The position numbers and the translations under genes were made by a program. Shown here piece by piece: positions 1-8,913 of a stretch of 64,000 bases of DNA. Within the stretch, counting starts at the first letter, position 1, and each line of letters starts with the position of its first letter. Source of the stretch: SZUA-309 sp050185825 (GTDB taxonomy: Bacteria > Pseudomonadota > Gammaproteobacteria > Pseudomonadales > Azotimanducaceae); contig JBFWZA010000002.1 in assembly GCA_050185825.1 (NCBI GenBank), positions 62,001 to 126,000 on the forward strand, given 5' to 3'. The notes under the pieces were generated by a model. It was not told where the DNA came from. It saw only the letters and a list, made by a program, of their open reading frames with translations, and did no database searches.

Positions 1-223
1 CGGTGAGCACCTTGTTACCCGCCTCGGCGATGCTGAGCATCTCCCAGTCCACGCCCTGGGGCTGCATGCCGCGAATGAACTGCTCGGCGGCGGCCTTGCC
101 CTCGAGCAGCTCCATGGGGATGTTGTGATAGACCACGTCGTCGTGGAGCGCGGCGATGACGGCGTCCCAGTCCATGCGGTTCCAGGCGTCGACGAAGGCG
201 AGCACGATCTCGGTGTTGGTCAT
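1..223 (-). CDS. Limonene-1,2-epoxide hydrolase-family (NTF2-fold) protein, 3' end cut by window edge
   Basis: The reverse strand reads from ATG at 223 and stays open to the left edge (74 codons seen). The N-terminus runs IVLAFVDAWNRMDWDAVIAA and then DDVVYHNIPMELLEGK, the usual opening of limonene-epoxide-hydrolase/SnoaL-like proteins, in which a curved sheet forms a pocket for a small hydrophobic substrate. The catalytic Asp-Arg-Asp residues of true LEH lie further on and are outside the window, so hydrolase activity is inferred from family only. The start overlaps the stop of the upstream acyl-CoA synthetase gene in an ATGA arrangement, so the two are probably translationally coupled. Confidence 0.75.
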   Translation of the reverse strand, partial: MTNTEIVLAFVDAWNRMDWDAVIAALHDDVVYHNIPMELLEGKAAAEQFIRGMQPQGVDWEMLSIAEAGNKVLT

Positions 224-1749
224 GTGTGGGTCTCCCAGTACGGTGCGCGCAGCTTGCGCTTGTTGATCTTGCCCATGGTGTTGCGGCCGAGGTCGGTCAC
301 GTAGTCCACCGAGCGCGGACACTTGTAGTGCGAGAGCCGCTCTCGGCAGAAGTCGATGAGGGTCCTGGGGTCGGGCGGGGCGTCCGGATCTTTCAGGATC
401 ACGAGCGCCTTCAGCTCCTCGCCCATCTCCGGATGGGGCACCCCGATGCAGGCCACGTCGGCGATCTCCGGATGATGGATGAGGACCTGCTCCGCCTCGG
501 CGGGATACACGTTTACCCCGCCGGACACGACCATGTCGCTGAACCGGTCGGTGATGTAGACGTAACCGTCGTCGTCCAGGTAGGCGATCTCGCCGAGCGT
601 GAAGACCCCGGGCGCAATATGCGCCTCCGCGGCCTTCTCCGGCGCGTTGTGGTAGACGACGCCGCGCCCGGTGGTGTCGCGGAAGTAGAGCCTGCCCTCC
701 TGGTTCGGGCCGAGCGGGTTGCCGTCGTCGTCGAGGATGAGCGCTTCGAACGGCGGGATGGCCCGGCCCACGGAACCGGGATGAGCGAGCCACTCCTCGG
801 AGGTGATCATGCACGTGGTGCCCACCTCGCTCGCGCCGTAGGCGTCGATGAACACCGGTCCCCACCACTCGATCATGGCGCGCTTCACCTCGATGGGACA
901 CTTGGCGCCGGTGTGGCTGATGCGCTCGAGCGAGCTCAGGTCGTAGCGGCTGCGGACGTCCTCGGGCAATGCCAGCAGGCGCACGAAGTGGGTGGGCACC
1001 ATCACGCTGTTGCCGATCCCGTAGTCCCGGATGGCGCGCAGCGTCTTCTCCGGATCGAAGCGGCCGAGAATCACCGAGCTCACCCCGGCGAGCAGCAGCC
1101 TTGCCCCGGAGAGGGGTCCCGTGTGGTACATGGGGCCCACCACCAGGTGGTTGCCGAGGGCGGCCATCGGATTTTTCGCCATGGCCGCCACGTGCTCGGC
1201 CACCGTGGCCCCGCCGGCGAACATGGTGGGCGGCAGCGGCGTGCCCTTCGGCCGGCCCGTGGTGCCGGAGGTGTAGAGCAGGTTCGGGCGCGGAGGCATG
1301 TGATCCGGCGGTGCCGCGGCACTCTGCCCGGCAAGCCAGTCGTCCCAGCGCTGGTAGCCCTCGCCTGCGGGCACGTCCCAGGCGATCAGCGTGTGCACGT
1401 CTGTCGTGGCGACGGCCGCCAGCGCCCGCGACAGGGTGGCGTCATCGGCAAAGAGCACGCTGGCGCCCGAATCGCTCAGGATGTAGGCCACCTCGTCCGC
1501 CGTCAGGTGGAAGTTCACCGGCACCACGGAGGCGCCGGCCAGCAACCCGCAGAGATTGGCCAGTCCCGTCTCGATGGCGTTCTCGGCGAACACGGCGACG
1601 CGCTTGTCCGGACCCAGATCCAGGGCCAGCAGCCCGTTCACGGCCCGGTTCAGCCGCTCGTCCACCTCGCCCCAGGTGAAGGCGTGGGTTTCGTCGCGGA
1701 TGGCGATCTCGTCGGGGCGCTCGGTGGCGAATTTCCTGGCAAAGGTCAT
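220..1749 (-). CDS. AMP-forming acyl-CoA synthetase (fatty-acid/aryl-acid CoA ligase)
   Basis: A 509-residue protein of the usual ANL-superfamily length, expected to activate a carboxylic acid as acyl-AMP and then acyl-CoA in the cytoplasm. The P-loop YTSGTTGRPKG is at residues 159-169, the adenine-site segment DAYGASEVGTT at 302-312, the hinge TDRFSD at 400-405 and the C-terminal catalytic Lys in MGKINKRK near residue 494. The ribose-binding motif normally written TGD reads TLGE here (E387 in place of Asp), unlike the paralogue at 3857-5422, which keeps FGD. It leads a short operon with the LEH-like gene. Substrate is unknown; the neighbourhood suggests a ring-derived acid. Confidence 0.9.
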   Translation of the reverse strand: MTFARKFATERPDEIAIRDETHAFTWGEVDERLNRAVNGLLALDLGPDKRVAVFAENAIETGLANLCGLLAGASVVPVNFHLTADEVAYILSDSGASVLFADDATLSRALAAVATTDVHTLIAWDVPAGEGYQRWDDWLAGQSAAAPPDHMPPRPNLLYTSGTTGRPKGTPLPPTMFAGGATVAEHVAAMAKNPMAALGNHLVVGPMYHTGPLSGARLLLAGVSSVILGRFDPEKTLRAIRDYGIGNSVMVPTHFVRLLALPEDVRSRYDLSSLERISHTGAKCPIEVKRAMIEWWGPVFIDAYGASEVGTTCMITSEEWLAHPGSVGRAIPPFEALILDDDGNPLGPNQEGRLYFRDTTGRGVVYHNAPEKAAEAHIAPGVFTLGEIAYLDDDGYVYITDRFSDMVVSGGVNVYPAEAEQVLIHHPEIADVACIGVPHPEMGEELKALVILKDPDAPPDPRTLIDFCRERLSHYKCPRSVDYVTDLGRNTMGKINKRKLRAPYWETHT

Positions 1750-1931
1750 CGATCAGGTCCGTCCTGCGTCGGTGGGTGAGAGTCGGTGAATTATGGCGAT
1801 CACGATCCGCCGCTGCACGGGCCGGCTGACGGCCGGGCGGGCGGCACCTGGCCTCCGTAGAATCCCGGATGGTTCCAGGCCCGAGCGCGTCCTAGGTTCC
1901 GAAGGATCGTTCCGGGACTGGAGGACACCCC

Positions 1932-3473
1932 ATGGTCGAGACCACCAACGGCACGGCCCGGTCGGCCGGCGTCACCTATCAGCAACTGCTCGACGAGGAC
2001 AGCCACCCCGTTCCCGACGTCATGCGCCGCGAGTCGCCCATGCCGCCGGGTCCCACTATCGTGCCGGCGGAGCGTTACTACTCGAAGGCGTTTCACGACC
2101 TGGAGGTGGAGAAGCTCTGGAGCCGGGTCTGGCAGATGGCCTGCCACGAGGACGACATCCCGGAGGTGGGCGACTACCACGTCTACGAGATCGCCCGGCT
2201 GTCCTTCCTCATCGTGCGCACCGGCGAGGATGAGTTCGCCGCCTTTCACAATGCCTGCCTGCACCGGGGGCGGATGCTGAAGATTAAGGACGGCAAGCGG
2301 GCGCGGGAATTCCGCTGCGCGTTTCACGGCTGGGCCTGGAACCTGGACGGCTCGCTCAAGGAAGTGCCCTGCCACTGGGACTTCCCCACCGTCTCCGCCG
2401 CCACCCACTCGCTGCCCGCGGTGCAGGTGGGGCGCTGGGGCGGCTTTATCTTCATCAACCCGGACAGAAACGCGGAGCCGCTCGAGGACTTCCTGGGTGA
2501 TCTCCCCGACCAGTTTCCCAATCTGCCCTACGAGAAACGTTACAAGGTGGCGCACGTGGCGAAGATCCTGCGCTGCAACTGGAAGGTGGCCCAGGAAGCC
2601 TTCAGCGAGGCCTATCACGTGATCGCCACCCACCCCACCATCCTGGACAGCATCGGCGATGCCAACTCCCAGTACGATGTGTTCGGCAACTACAGCCGCG
2701 CCATGTCGCCGAACTTCACGCCGAGCCCGCACCTCACGAGCCCCGTGGCGCCGCTGGATGACGCCCGTCTGTACACGCGCCTCAGACACGCGCTCACCGG
2801 CCACGTCTACGAGCTCGGCAGCGATGGTCTGGTGCACGTCACCAATCGCCAGGGCGAGGTGAGCCGCTTCAAGGACGACGGCACCTGGGTGGACGGGCCC
2901 CTCACCCAGCCGGACCCGAACATGTGCAACTGGGTGGGCGGGAAGCAGCTGCCCGGCTCGGAGCGCATTCCGCTCGCCGCGGTGCCGGAGCCGCCGCCGG
3001 ACAGGAACCTGCGCGAGGTGATGGCCGCGCCCGTGCGGGCCTCGTTCCGGAAGAAGCTCGGCGATCTCATGGACAACGTCTCGGACGCCGAGCTGCTCGA
3101 CTCGATCTACCTGACGGTGTTTCCCAACTTCCACCCCTGGGGATCGTTCAACCAGATCGTCTACCGGTTCCGGCCGAACGGCGACAACCCGGAGGAGTGC
3201 ATCCACGAGTGCATGTACATGGCGCCGGCCCCGGCGGGCGGGAAGCGGCCGCCGCCGGCACCCATCCACTGGCTGGGGCCGGACGACGACTGGGTGGACG
3301 CGCCGGAGCTCGGCATGCTCGCCAAGGTGTTCAACCAGGACGTGGTGAACATGCCCGAGGTGCAGCGCGGGCTGAAGATGCTGAAGGACCCGCACGTGAT
3401 CTTCGCCAACTACGGCGAGACCAAGGTGCGTCACTTTCAGGAGCTGCTCAGCCGCTGGGTGGCGGCGGACTGA
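1932..3473 (+). CDS. Rieske non-heme iron oxygenase alpha subunit with an internal ~60-residue extra module
   Basis: This 513-residue protein should hydroxylate an organic substrate with O2 and electrons from a separate reductase. The Rieske [2Fe-2S] ligands are C109-L-H111 and C129-A-F-H132. The mononuclear iron site is H229 and H234 (AYHVIATH), with D470 in FNQDVVNM the likely acidic ligand. Residues about 285-344 form an insertion, beginning RHALTGHVYELGSDGL, that is absent from the otherwise close paralogue at 39594 but matches the free-standing small protein at 39372-39581. A GGAGG ribosome site lies 8 bases before the ATG. It is transcribed divergently from the acyl-CoA synthetase. No ferredoxin or reductase gene is nearby. 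Confidence 0.92.
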   Translation: MVETTNGTARSAGVTYQQLLDEDSHPVPDVMRRESPMPPGPTIVPAERYYSKAFHDLEVEKLWSRVWQMACHEDDIPEVGDYHVYEIARLSFLIVRTGEDEFAAFHNACLHRGRMLKIKDGKRAREFRCAFHGWAWNLDGSLKEVPCHWDFPTVSAATHSLPAVQVGRWGGFIFINPDRNAEPLEDFLGDLPDQFPNLPYEKRYKVAHVAKILRCNWKVAQEAFSEAYHVIATHPTILDSIGDANSQYDVFGNYSRAMSPNFTPSPHLTSPVAPLDDARLYTRLRHALTGHVYELGSDGLVHVTNRQGEVSRFKDDGTWVDGPLTQPDPNMCNWVGGKQLPGSERIPLAAVPEPPPDRNLREVMAAPVRASFRKKLGDLMDNVSDAELLDSIYLTVFPNFHPWGSFNQIVYRFRPNGDNPEECIHECMYMAPAPAGGKRPPPAPIHWLGPDDDWVDAPELGMLAKVFNQDVVNMPEVQRGLKMLKDPHVIFANYGETKVRHFQELLSRWVAAD

Positions 3474-3525
3474 CGGGATTGCCGGCAGCCGCGAGGATGC
3501 CGGCGCGCTCGGCCGATGTTCGCGG

Positions 3526-3822
3526 TCAGCCGATGTTCATGGACTGGGCGATGACGGCGAAACCCTCCGTCGCCGCGAGCCGCTTGCCCACCACCGCCTG
3601 ATACTCGGCGGATTCGTACCAGGCCTTGGCGGCGGCGGTGTCGGCGAACTTGATGATCACGGTCTGCGGGCCCGGCGGGGTGCCTTCCACGGTCTCGGCC
3701 GCCACGTCGAACGAGATCAGCTCCGCGCCCGAGGCCTGGATGGTCGGACCGGCGCCGGCCTGGTACTCGCGGTACAGGGCGGGATCCTTGACGACGTATT
3801 GAGCGATGAAATAAGCGGCCAT
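3526..3822 (-). CDS. DUF1330-family small protein (ferredoxin-like alpha/beta barrel fold)
   Basis: A 98-residue protein starting MAAYFIAQYVVKDPALYREY, a typical DUF1330 opening (dimeric alpha/beta-barrel superfamily). GPQTVIIKFADTAAAKAWYE and EYQAVVGKR follow the family pattern. The ATG at 3822 is chosen because GGAGAA sits 6 bases upstream and homology begins there; the frame stays open further upstream but without family resemblance. It lies 34 bp downstream of the acyl-CoA synthetase at 3857, probably the last gene of that operon. Its biochemical role is unknown; relatives often accompany catabolic monooxygenase genes. Confidence 0.82.
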   Translation of the reverse strand: MAAYFIAQYVVKDPALYREYQAGAGPTIQASGAELISFDVAAETVEGTPPGPQTVIIKFADTAAAKAWYESAEYQAVVGKRLAATEGFAVIAQSMNIG

Positions 3823-3856
3823 GTGGCTTCTCCTGTCAGGTTTGGGTTGTGGTTGA

Positions 3857-5422
3857 TCAGATCGTTCTGCCGCGGTCCGCCCAGTAGCGGTCGCGCAGCA
3901 GGCGCTTGTAGAGCTTGCCCGTCTCGTGGCGCGGCAGCTCGGCCTCGTAGTCGATGGAGCGCGGCGCCTTGTAGTGGGCGAGGTGCTCGCGGCAGAAGGC
4001 GATGAGCTCGGCGGAGAGCGCCTCGCCCGGCTCGGCACCGGCGATGAGCTTCACCGCGGCCTTCACCTCCTCGCCGAACTCGTCGTTGGGCACGCCGAAC
4101 ACGGCCACGTCCTCCACCGCCGGGTGCTGGACGAGCACGGCCTCGATTTCCGCCGGATAAATGTTCACCCCGCCGGAAATGATCATGTCGATCTTGCGGT
4201 CGCTGAGATAGAGATAGCCGTCCGCATCGAAGTAGCCGATGTCACCGAAGGTGAACACCCCGGGCGAGAGGTGCACGTCGGCCGTCTTCTGCGGCTCGTT
4301 GTGATACTCGAAGTCCGAGCCCATGAGGTTGCGCACGTAGATCTGCCCGGACTCACCCGCCGGCAGGACCTCGCCCGCGTCGTCGCGGACCGTGATCTCC
4401 ACGGTCGGGCTCGCCTTGCCCACGGAGCCTGGGCGCTCGAGCCACTCGGCAGCGCTGATGGTGGTGACGATGGAGCCTTCCGTGGAGCCGTAGTACTCGC
4501 TGACCACCGGGCCCCACCAGTCGATCATCCGGCGCTTGGTCTCCGGCGGGCAGGGGGCGGCGCCGTGCCAGATCACCACCAGGCTCGAGCTGTCGAAGCG
4601 GTTACGCACCTCGTCGTCCAGCTTCAGGAAGCGGTGGAACTGAGTGGGCACCAGGTGCACGTTGGTCACCTTGTGTTTCTGTATCAGCTCGAGCGATTCG
4701 GCGGCATCGAAGCGGTGGCGCATCAGCACCCGGCTGCCGGCAATGAGCGGCAGGAAGGAGAACGCCCACTGTGCGGAGTGGTAAACAGGCCCGCACACAT
4801 AGGTGGTGCCGTCGGTGGGGATGCCGAGCATCTGCGACAGACCGCCGCCGATCATCGACATCAGGGCGAGATCGCCGCCGGCGGCGAAGGTGCTGCCGCG
4901 CACGCCCTTCGGCCGGCCCGTGGTGCCGGAGGTGTAGAACATGGGACCGCCGAGCACCTGGTTCGCCGGCTCGCTGCCGTCCGCGCCGGCGAGCAGGGCT
5001 TCGTAGTCCTGGAACGGAGCCGGCAGGTCGGCAGCGCGGATGGCGACGCAGTGCTCGAGCGTCGGCGTCTCGTTCCTGGCCAGCGCTGCAATAGCGGCAT
5101 CCAGAAACTGGCCCTCGGTGACGAGGAGCTTCGCGCCGGAGTCCGCCACCACGTAGGCCAGCTCCTCGGGACTGAAGTGCCAGTTCACCGGCACGTAGAT
5201 GAGGCCGGCATGGGTGGCGGCCAGCATCACCTCGTAGTACTCGCGGCTGTTGCCCGCGTAGACGGCGATGGCATCCCCCGGGGCGAGCCCGAGATCCCGG
5301 AACGCGTGCACCAGGCGGTTGGTCCGCTCGCTGAGATCGCGCCAGGTGGTTTCGCCGCGCTCGTCGATGAGGGCGGCGTCGGCACCGCGCTGGGCGGCGA
5401 TGGCGGCGGGGAATTGCGTCAT
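3857..5422 (-). CDS. AMP-forming acyl-CoA synthetase
   Basis: A 521-residue ANL-family ligase. YTSGTTGRPKG is at residues 163-173, followed by SEYYGSTEGS (adenine site), FTFGDIGYFDADGY (ribose-binding Asp present) and SDRKIDMIISGGVNIYPAEI (hinge); the C-terminal catalytic Lys is K503 in HETGKLYKR. Expected reaction: acid + ATP + CoA to acyl-CoA. It lies 13 bp downstream of the E2 gene and appears to belong to the operon running from 9885 down to 3526, linking a 2-oxoacid dehydrogenase-like complex with CoA activation. It is a clear paralogue of the ligase at 220-1749. Substrate unknown. Confidence 0.9.
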   Translation of the reverse strand: MTQFPAAIAAQRGADAALIDERGETTWRDLSERTNRLVHAFRDLGLAPGDAIAVYAGNSREYYEVMLAATHAGLIYVPVNWHFSPEELAYVVADSGAKLLVTEGQFLDAAIAALARNETPTLEHCVAIRAADLPAPFQDYEALLAGADGSEPANQVLGGPMFYTSGTTGRPKGVRGSTFAAGGDLALMSMIGGGLSQMLGIPTDGTTYVCGPVYHSAQWAFSFLPLIAGSRVLMRHRFDAAESLELIQKHKVTNVHLVPTQFHRFLKLDDEVRNRFDSSSLVVIWHGAAPCPPETKRRMIDWWGPVVSEYYGSTEGSIVTTISAAEWLERPGSVGKASPTVEITVRDDAGEVLPAGESGQIYVRNLMGSDFEYHNEPQKTADVHLSPGVFTFGDIGYFDADGYLYLSDRKIDMIISGGVNIYPAEIEAVLVQHPAVEDVAVFGVPNDEFGEEVKAAVKLIAGAEPGEALSAELIAFCREHLAHYKAPRSIDYEAELPRHETGKLYKRLLRDRYWADRGRTI

Positions 5423-5435
5423 CGTTCTCTCTCCG

Positions 5436-6827
5436 TCAGATCAGGAGGCGGTAGGGCGCTTCCAGCAGGTCGCGCACCTCGGCGAGGAAGTGGGCGGCCG
5501 GCGCGCCGTCGAGCACCTGGTGGTCCCAGGTCAGCGACAGGCGCATGCGCTGCACGCGCACGGGCTTGTCGTTCTCCCAGGCCGTGTCGTCCCGGATCCG
5601 GTTCACACCGAGAATGCCGCTCTGCGGGCTGTTGAGGATGGGGGTGAAGCTGTCCACCCCGAACATGCCGAGCGCGGTCACGGTGAAGGTGCCGTCCTGC
5701 AGATCGTCCGGGGTCAGGGTGCCGTCCCGGGCGGCGGCCGCCAGGCGCGCTGACTCACGGGCGATGTCCGCGAGCGAGAGCCGGTCCGCGTGCCGGATCA
5801 CGGGCACGATCAGGCCCTCCTCCAGCGCCACGGCCATGCCCACGTGCACGTCGCCCCGGATCAGGATGTCCGAGTCCTCGATCTGGCTGTTCATCAGCGG
5901 GTGGCGGCCGAGCGCTCTTGCGACGGCGCGGATGACCAGATCGGTGTAGGTGGGACGGATGCCGTCCTCCGCCCAGTGCTCCACGAGCTGGCTGCGCAGC
6001 CGGACGGCCTCGTCCATGGCCACGTCCATGTCCATGGTGAGCTGGGCGGTCGCCTGCAGGCTCTGGTGCATGCGGGTGGCGACCGTTTTGCGGATCCCCT
6101 TGAACGGAATGCGGCGGTCGGTGCCGGCAGCCGGAGCCGTCGATGGCGCTCGGGCGGCGGCGCGGGGTGCTGCGGGCGCGCGCGCCGCGCTTTCCACGTC
6201 CTCGCGGGTGACGCGGCCGCCGGGACCGCTGCCCGTGACCGTGTCCAGATCCACACCCAGCTCCCGGGCGACCTTGCGGGCCATGGGTGAGCTGCGCTGC
6301 TCACGCTCGCCGGCAGCGGCCGCCGGTTCGGCGGCGAGCACGTCGGCCTCGACGATGCGCCCGCCGGGGCCGGTGCCCTGCAGCGTGGCCAGGTCCAGGC
6401 CGCGCTCCGTGGCCAGGCGCCGGGCGATGGGCGAGGCGCGCAGGCGGCCGGAGCCGTCGGCCGACGCCGAGGGTGTCCGGGACTTTGTCATGTCGGGGCG
6501 CGCGGTCGGGCTCGCAGCCGCGGGTGCCGTGTCTGCCACCGCGGATGCCGCACCTTCTGCGGCGCCGGGCAGCACGTCGGGAATGTCCTCACCGGCGGCG
6601 TAGATGTAGCCCACCACGTCACCCGGCTCCATGGTCACGCCTTCCGCAACAAGGTGCCGGACGGTGCCGCTCGCTTCCGCGTCCACGTCCAGGTTCACCT
6701 TCTCCGTTTCCAGGCGGTAGAGCAGCTCACCTTCCGTGACGGTGCCGCCGTCCGGGATGTACCACTCCTCGACGATCCCCTCGGTCATGTTCATTCCGAC
6801 CTTGACCAGATATATCTCGGTGGGCAT
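5436..6827 (-). CDS. Dihydrolipoamide acyltransferase (E2) of a 2-oxoacid/acetoin dehydrogenase-type complex
   Basis: A 463-residue E2 core protein. Residues 1-80 form one lipoyl domain with the modified Lys at K43 (ETEKVNLD). Two consecutive E1/E3-binding domains follow at about 131-165 and 179-213, each ending in a GPGGR motif; most E2 proteins have only one. Ala/Pro-rich linkers separate the domains. The acyltransferase domain ends with H436 and D440 in DHQVLDGAPAA, the catalytic HxxxDG motif. It transfers the acyl group from lipoamide to CoA. Its E1 partners are encoded just upstream (8914-9885 and 7893-8900). No E3 lipoamide dehydrogenase gene is present in the window, so that subunit must come from elsewhere. 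Confidence 0.92.
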   Translation of the reverse strand: MPTEIYLVKVGMNMTEGIVEEWYIPDGGTVTEGELLYRLETEKVNLDVDAEASGTVRHLVAEGVTMEPGDVVGYIYAAGEDIPDVLPGAAEGAASAVADTAPAAASPTARPDMTKSRTPSASADGSGRLRASPIARRLATERGLDLATLQGTGPGGRIVEADVLAAEPAAAAGEREQRSSPMARKVARELGVDLDTVTGSGPGGRVTREDVESAARAPAAPRAAARAPSTAPAAGTDRRIPFKGIRKTVATRMHQSLQATAQLTMDMDVAMDEAVRLRSQLVEHWAEDGIRPTYTDLVIRAVARALGRHPLMNSQIEDSDILIRGDVHVGMAVALEEGLIVPVIRHADRLSLADIARESARLAAAARDGTLTPDDLQDGTFTVTALGMFGVDSFTPILNSPQSGILGVNRIRDDTAWENDKPVRVQRMRLSLTWDHQVLDGAPAAHFLAEVRDLLEAPYRLLI

Positions 6828-6838
6828 GGCGTCTCCGT

Positions 6839-7882
6839 TCAGTTGATGCCGCTGACGGCGGTGCGCGCCGGGTTGCGCGTCAGAAAGCAGCCCTTCTCCG
6901 CCGCCAGCCGCAGGGTGGCCGGCACGTCGATCACCCGGGGGCCCGTCCGCTCCACGGACAGCACCGCCTGCTGGCCGGGCTTGAGCACCCGCTCGCGCTC
7001 GCCGTCGAAGGCGAGCACACCGGGCCCGGTGCAGCGCACCTGCTGCCTGAGATCGATGGTCCGGCTGCCGCCGACCACCACGTTGCGGTAGTAGCCGGGC
7101 GCGATGGGCGCCCGCACCGTCCGGGTCATCGTCTCCGACTCGCCGAATTCGAGCAGGAGCCCGCTGTCTGCCTGACGCGCCAGCGGCGTGATCAGGCCGC
7201 CGATGGCGGTGATGCCCACCGCGGCCGGATCGGCCACGGTGAGCAGCGCCGAGCGCAGGTTCTCCGGGGTGAGCAGGGCCCGGGCGCCGACGAAGCGTTC
7301 GTCCACGAGCACCGCGTCGATCAAGGCCAGGTCGTCGGCCTCGCCGTCGATCTGCACACGGATGATCTTCTGCTGCTCGCTCACCGAAGCGGCCGGAATG
7401 AGGCCGGCGCCCACCAGCGCCGCGGCGGCGCCCGCCACCGTGGCCTCGAGCAGGCGCGGAAAGACGTTGTTGGTGCCGGTGGAAAGGGGAATGAGCAGCG
7501 CATCGTGCCAGCCGCGGACGAACGCCCGGTTGGTGCCGTCGCCGCCGAGGGTGATGTTGACGTCGCTCGGCAGCGCGGCGAGCGCCCGTGCCGCCCGGGT
7601 GGTATCCAGGGCGCTGCCCGTGTCGGCGCCCATCACCGGCAGCGCCCGCTCCGGCGGGCAGCCGCTGCCGAGCACCTCCGCCACGGCCCGGCGGACGATG
7701 CCGTGGGCGTCGTCCAGGTAGGCGAGACGCCAGCCGTCGCTGCCGAGCACGCCCTCGATGCCGGCGAGGATGCGCTGGACGATGGCCTGCTTCTCCGGGT
7801 TGTCGAAGACGGACGCGCGCGCCACCAGGCGGCGGATGTCCTTGCCGGACGCCGGATTGGCGACGATGCCGACGGTCGTCAT
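6839..7882 (-). CDS. ATP-NAD kinase-family protein, AcoX-like
   Basis: A 347-residue protein starting MTTVGIVANPASGKDIRRLV. The NAD-kinase/diacylglycerol-kinase signature GGDGTN is at residues 113-118, with a second conserved stretch STGTNNVFP. AcoX proteins of this family are encoded inside acetoin dehydrogenase operons, and this gene sits between E1-beta and E2 in the same way. Its exact role is not established; a nucleotide-cofactor or phosphotransfer function is inferred from the fold. The ATG at 7882 is preferred over an upstream in-frame ATG at 7948, which would overlap the E1-beta gene by more than 50 bases. Confidence 0.8.
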   Translation of the reverse strand: MTTVGIVANPASGKDIRRLVARASVFDNPEKQAIVQRILAGIEGVLGSDGWRLAYLDDAHGIVRRAVAEVLGSGCPPERALPVMGADTGSALDTTRAARALAALPSDVNITLGGDGTNRAFVRGWHDALLIPLSTGTNNVFPRLLEATVAGAAAALVGAGLIPAASVSEQQKIIRVQIDGEADDLALIDAVLVDERFVGARALLTPENLRSALLTVADPAAVGITAIGGLITPLARQADSGLLLEFGESETMTRTVRAPIAPGYYRNVVVGGSRTIDLRQQVRCTGPGVLAFDGERERVLKPGQQAVLSVERTGPRVIDVPATLRLAAEKGCFLTRNPARTAVSGIN

Positions 7883-7892
7883 CGGCCGGCCG

Positions 7893-8900
7893 TCAGTCGG
7901 CGTCCCGGCCCAGCATCTTCCGCACCATGGCGACGATGTGTTTCGCACTCGGCACGTAATGCTTCTCCAGCGCCGGGCTGAACGGCACGGGGGAGAACGG
8001 TGCGCCGACCCGGGCGACCGGGGCGTCCAGCCAGTCGAAGGCCTCTTCCTGGATCTGGCTCGCGATCTCGCCGCCCAGCCCGCCGAAGCGCACGGCCTCG
8101 TGCACGATCAGGGCCCGGTGGGTCTTCTTCACAGAGCGCACCACGGTGTCCGTGTCGAAGGGCTGCAGCGTGCGCGGGTCGATGATCTCCGGGTCGATGC
8201 CGAGCTTGCCGAGCTCGTCCACGGCCTTCAGCGCCTCGTGGGTCATGCGCCCCAGGGCGACGATGGTCAGGTTCTTCCCTTCGCGGATCACGTTGGCCTT
8301 GCCGAGGGGCACCTCGTAGGCCCCTTCCGGCACCTCGCCGGAGATGGCGAGCGACATCTTGTTCAGCACCACGATCACCGGGTTGTCGTCCCGCGCCGCG
8401 GCGATGATGAGCCCCTTGGCGTCGTAGGGGGTGGTCGGCATCACCACCTTCAGGCCCGGCAGGTGACACAGCCAGGCTTCCAGCGACTGGGAGTGCTGGG
8501 CGGCGAGGCTGGCGCCGGCACCGGCCATGGTCAGCATGGTCACCGGCAGCGTCGCGCGACCGCCGAACATGTAGCGCATCTTGGCGAGCTGGTTGGCTAC
8601 CTCGTCCATGCACTCGCCGAGGAAGTCCATGAACATCAGGTCGATGATGGGCCGGCAGCCGGTGGCCGCCGCACCGACCCCTAGGCCGACGATGGCTTCC
8701 TCGGAGATGGGCGTGTCGATCACCCGCTCCGGCCCGAACTCCTCGAGCAGCCCGCGGTAGTACCCGTAGACGCTGCCGGCGCCGGCCACGTCCTCGCCGG
8801 CGACGAAGGCGTTCGGCTGCTCTTTGAGCACCTGGCGCACGCCGTCGGTGATGGCGGAGACGTAGGGTAAGGTCCGTGCTTTGACTTGTGCTTCTGCCAT
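7893..8900 (-). CDS. 2-oxoacid/acetoin dehydrogenase E1 component, beta subunit
   Basis: A 335-residue transketolase-like beta subunit. It shows the N-terminal sequence GEDVAGAGSVYGYYRGLLEEF, the pyrimidine-binding segment DTPISEEAIVGLGVGAAATG, and DLMFMDFLGECMDEVANQLAK. The C-terminal transketolase domain contains DPRTLQPFDTDTV. It pairs with the alpha subunit 13 bp upstream to form the thiamine-diphosphate E1 enzyme that decarboxylates or cleaves its substrate and reductively acylates lipoyl-E2. The gene order E1a-E1b-AcoX-E2 resembles acetoin dehydrogenase operons more than pyruvate dehydrogenase ones, but substrate choice cannot be told from this. Confidence 0.92.
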   Translation of the reverse strand: MAEAQVKARTLPYVSAITDGVRQVLKEQPNAFVAGEDVAGAGSVYGYYRGLLEEFGPERVIDTPISEEAIVGLGVGAAATGCRPIIDLMFMDFLGECMDEVANQLAKMRYMFGGRATLPVTMLTMAGAGASLAAQHSQSLEAWLCHLPGLKVVMPTTPYDAKGLIIAAARDDNPVIVVLNKMSLAISGEVPEGAYEVPLGKANVIREGKNLTIVALGRMTHEALKAVDELGKLGIDPEIIDPRTLQPFDTDTVVRSVKKTHRALIVHEAVRFGGLGGEIASQIQEEAFDWLDAPVARVGAPFSPVPFSPALEKHYVPSAKHIVAMVRKMLGRDAD

Positions 8901-8913
8901 GATTCTTTTCCCC

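Noticed and set aside
226..1779. Long open frame (517 codons) on the + strand opposite the acyl-CoA synthetase
   Set aside because: GC-rich antisense frame with His/Val/Arg-heavy composition and no motif; the reverse-strand gene has all family motifs.
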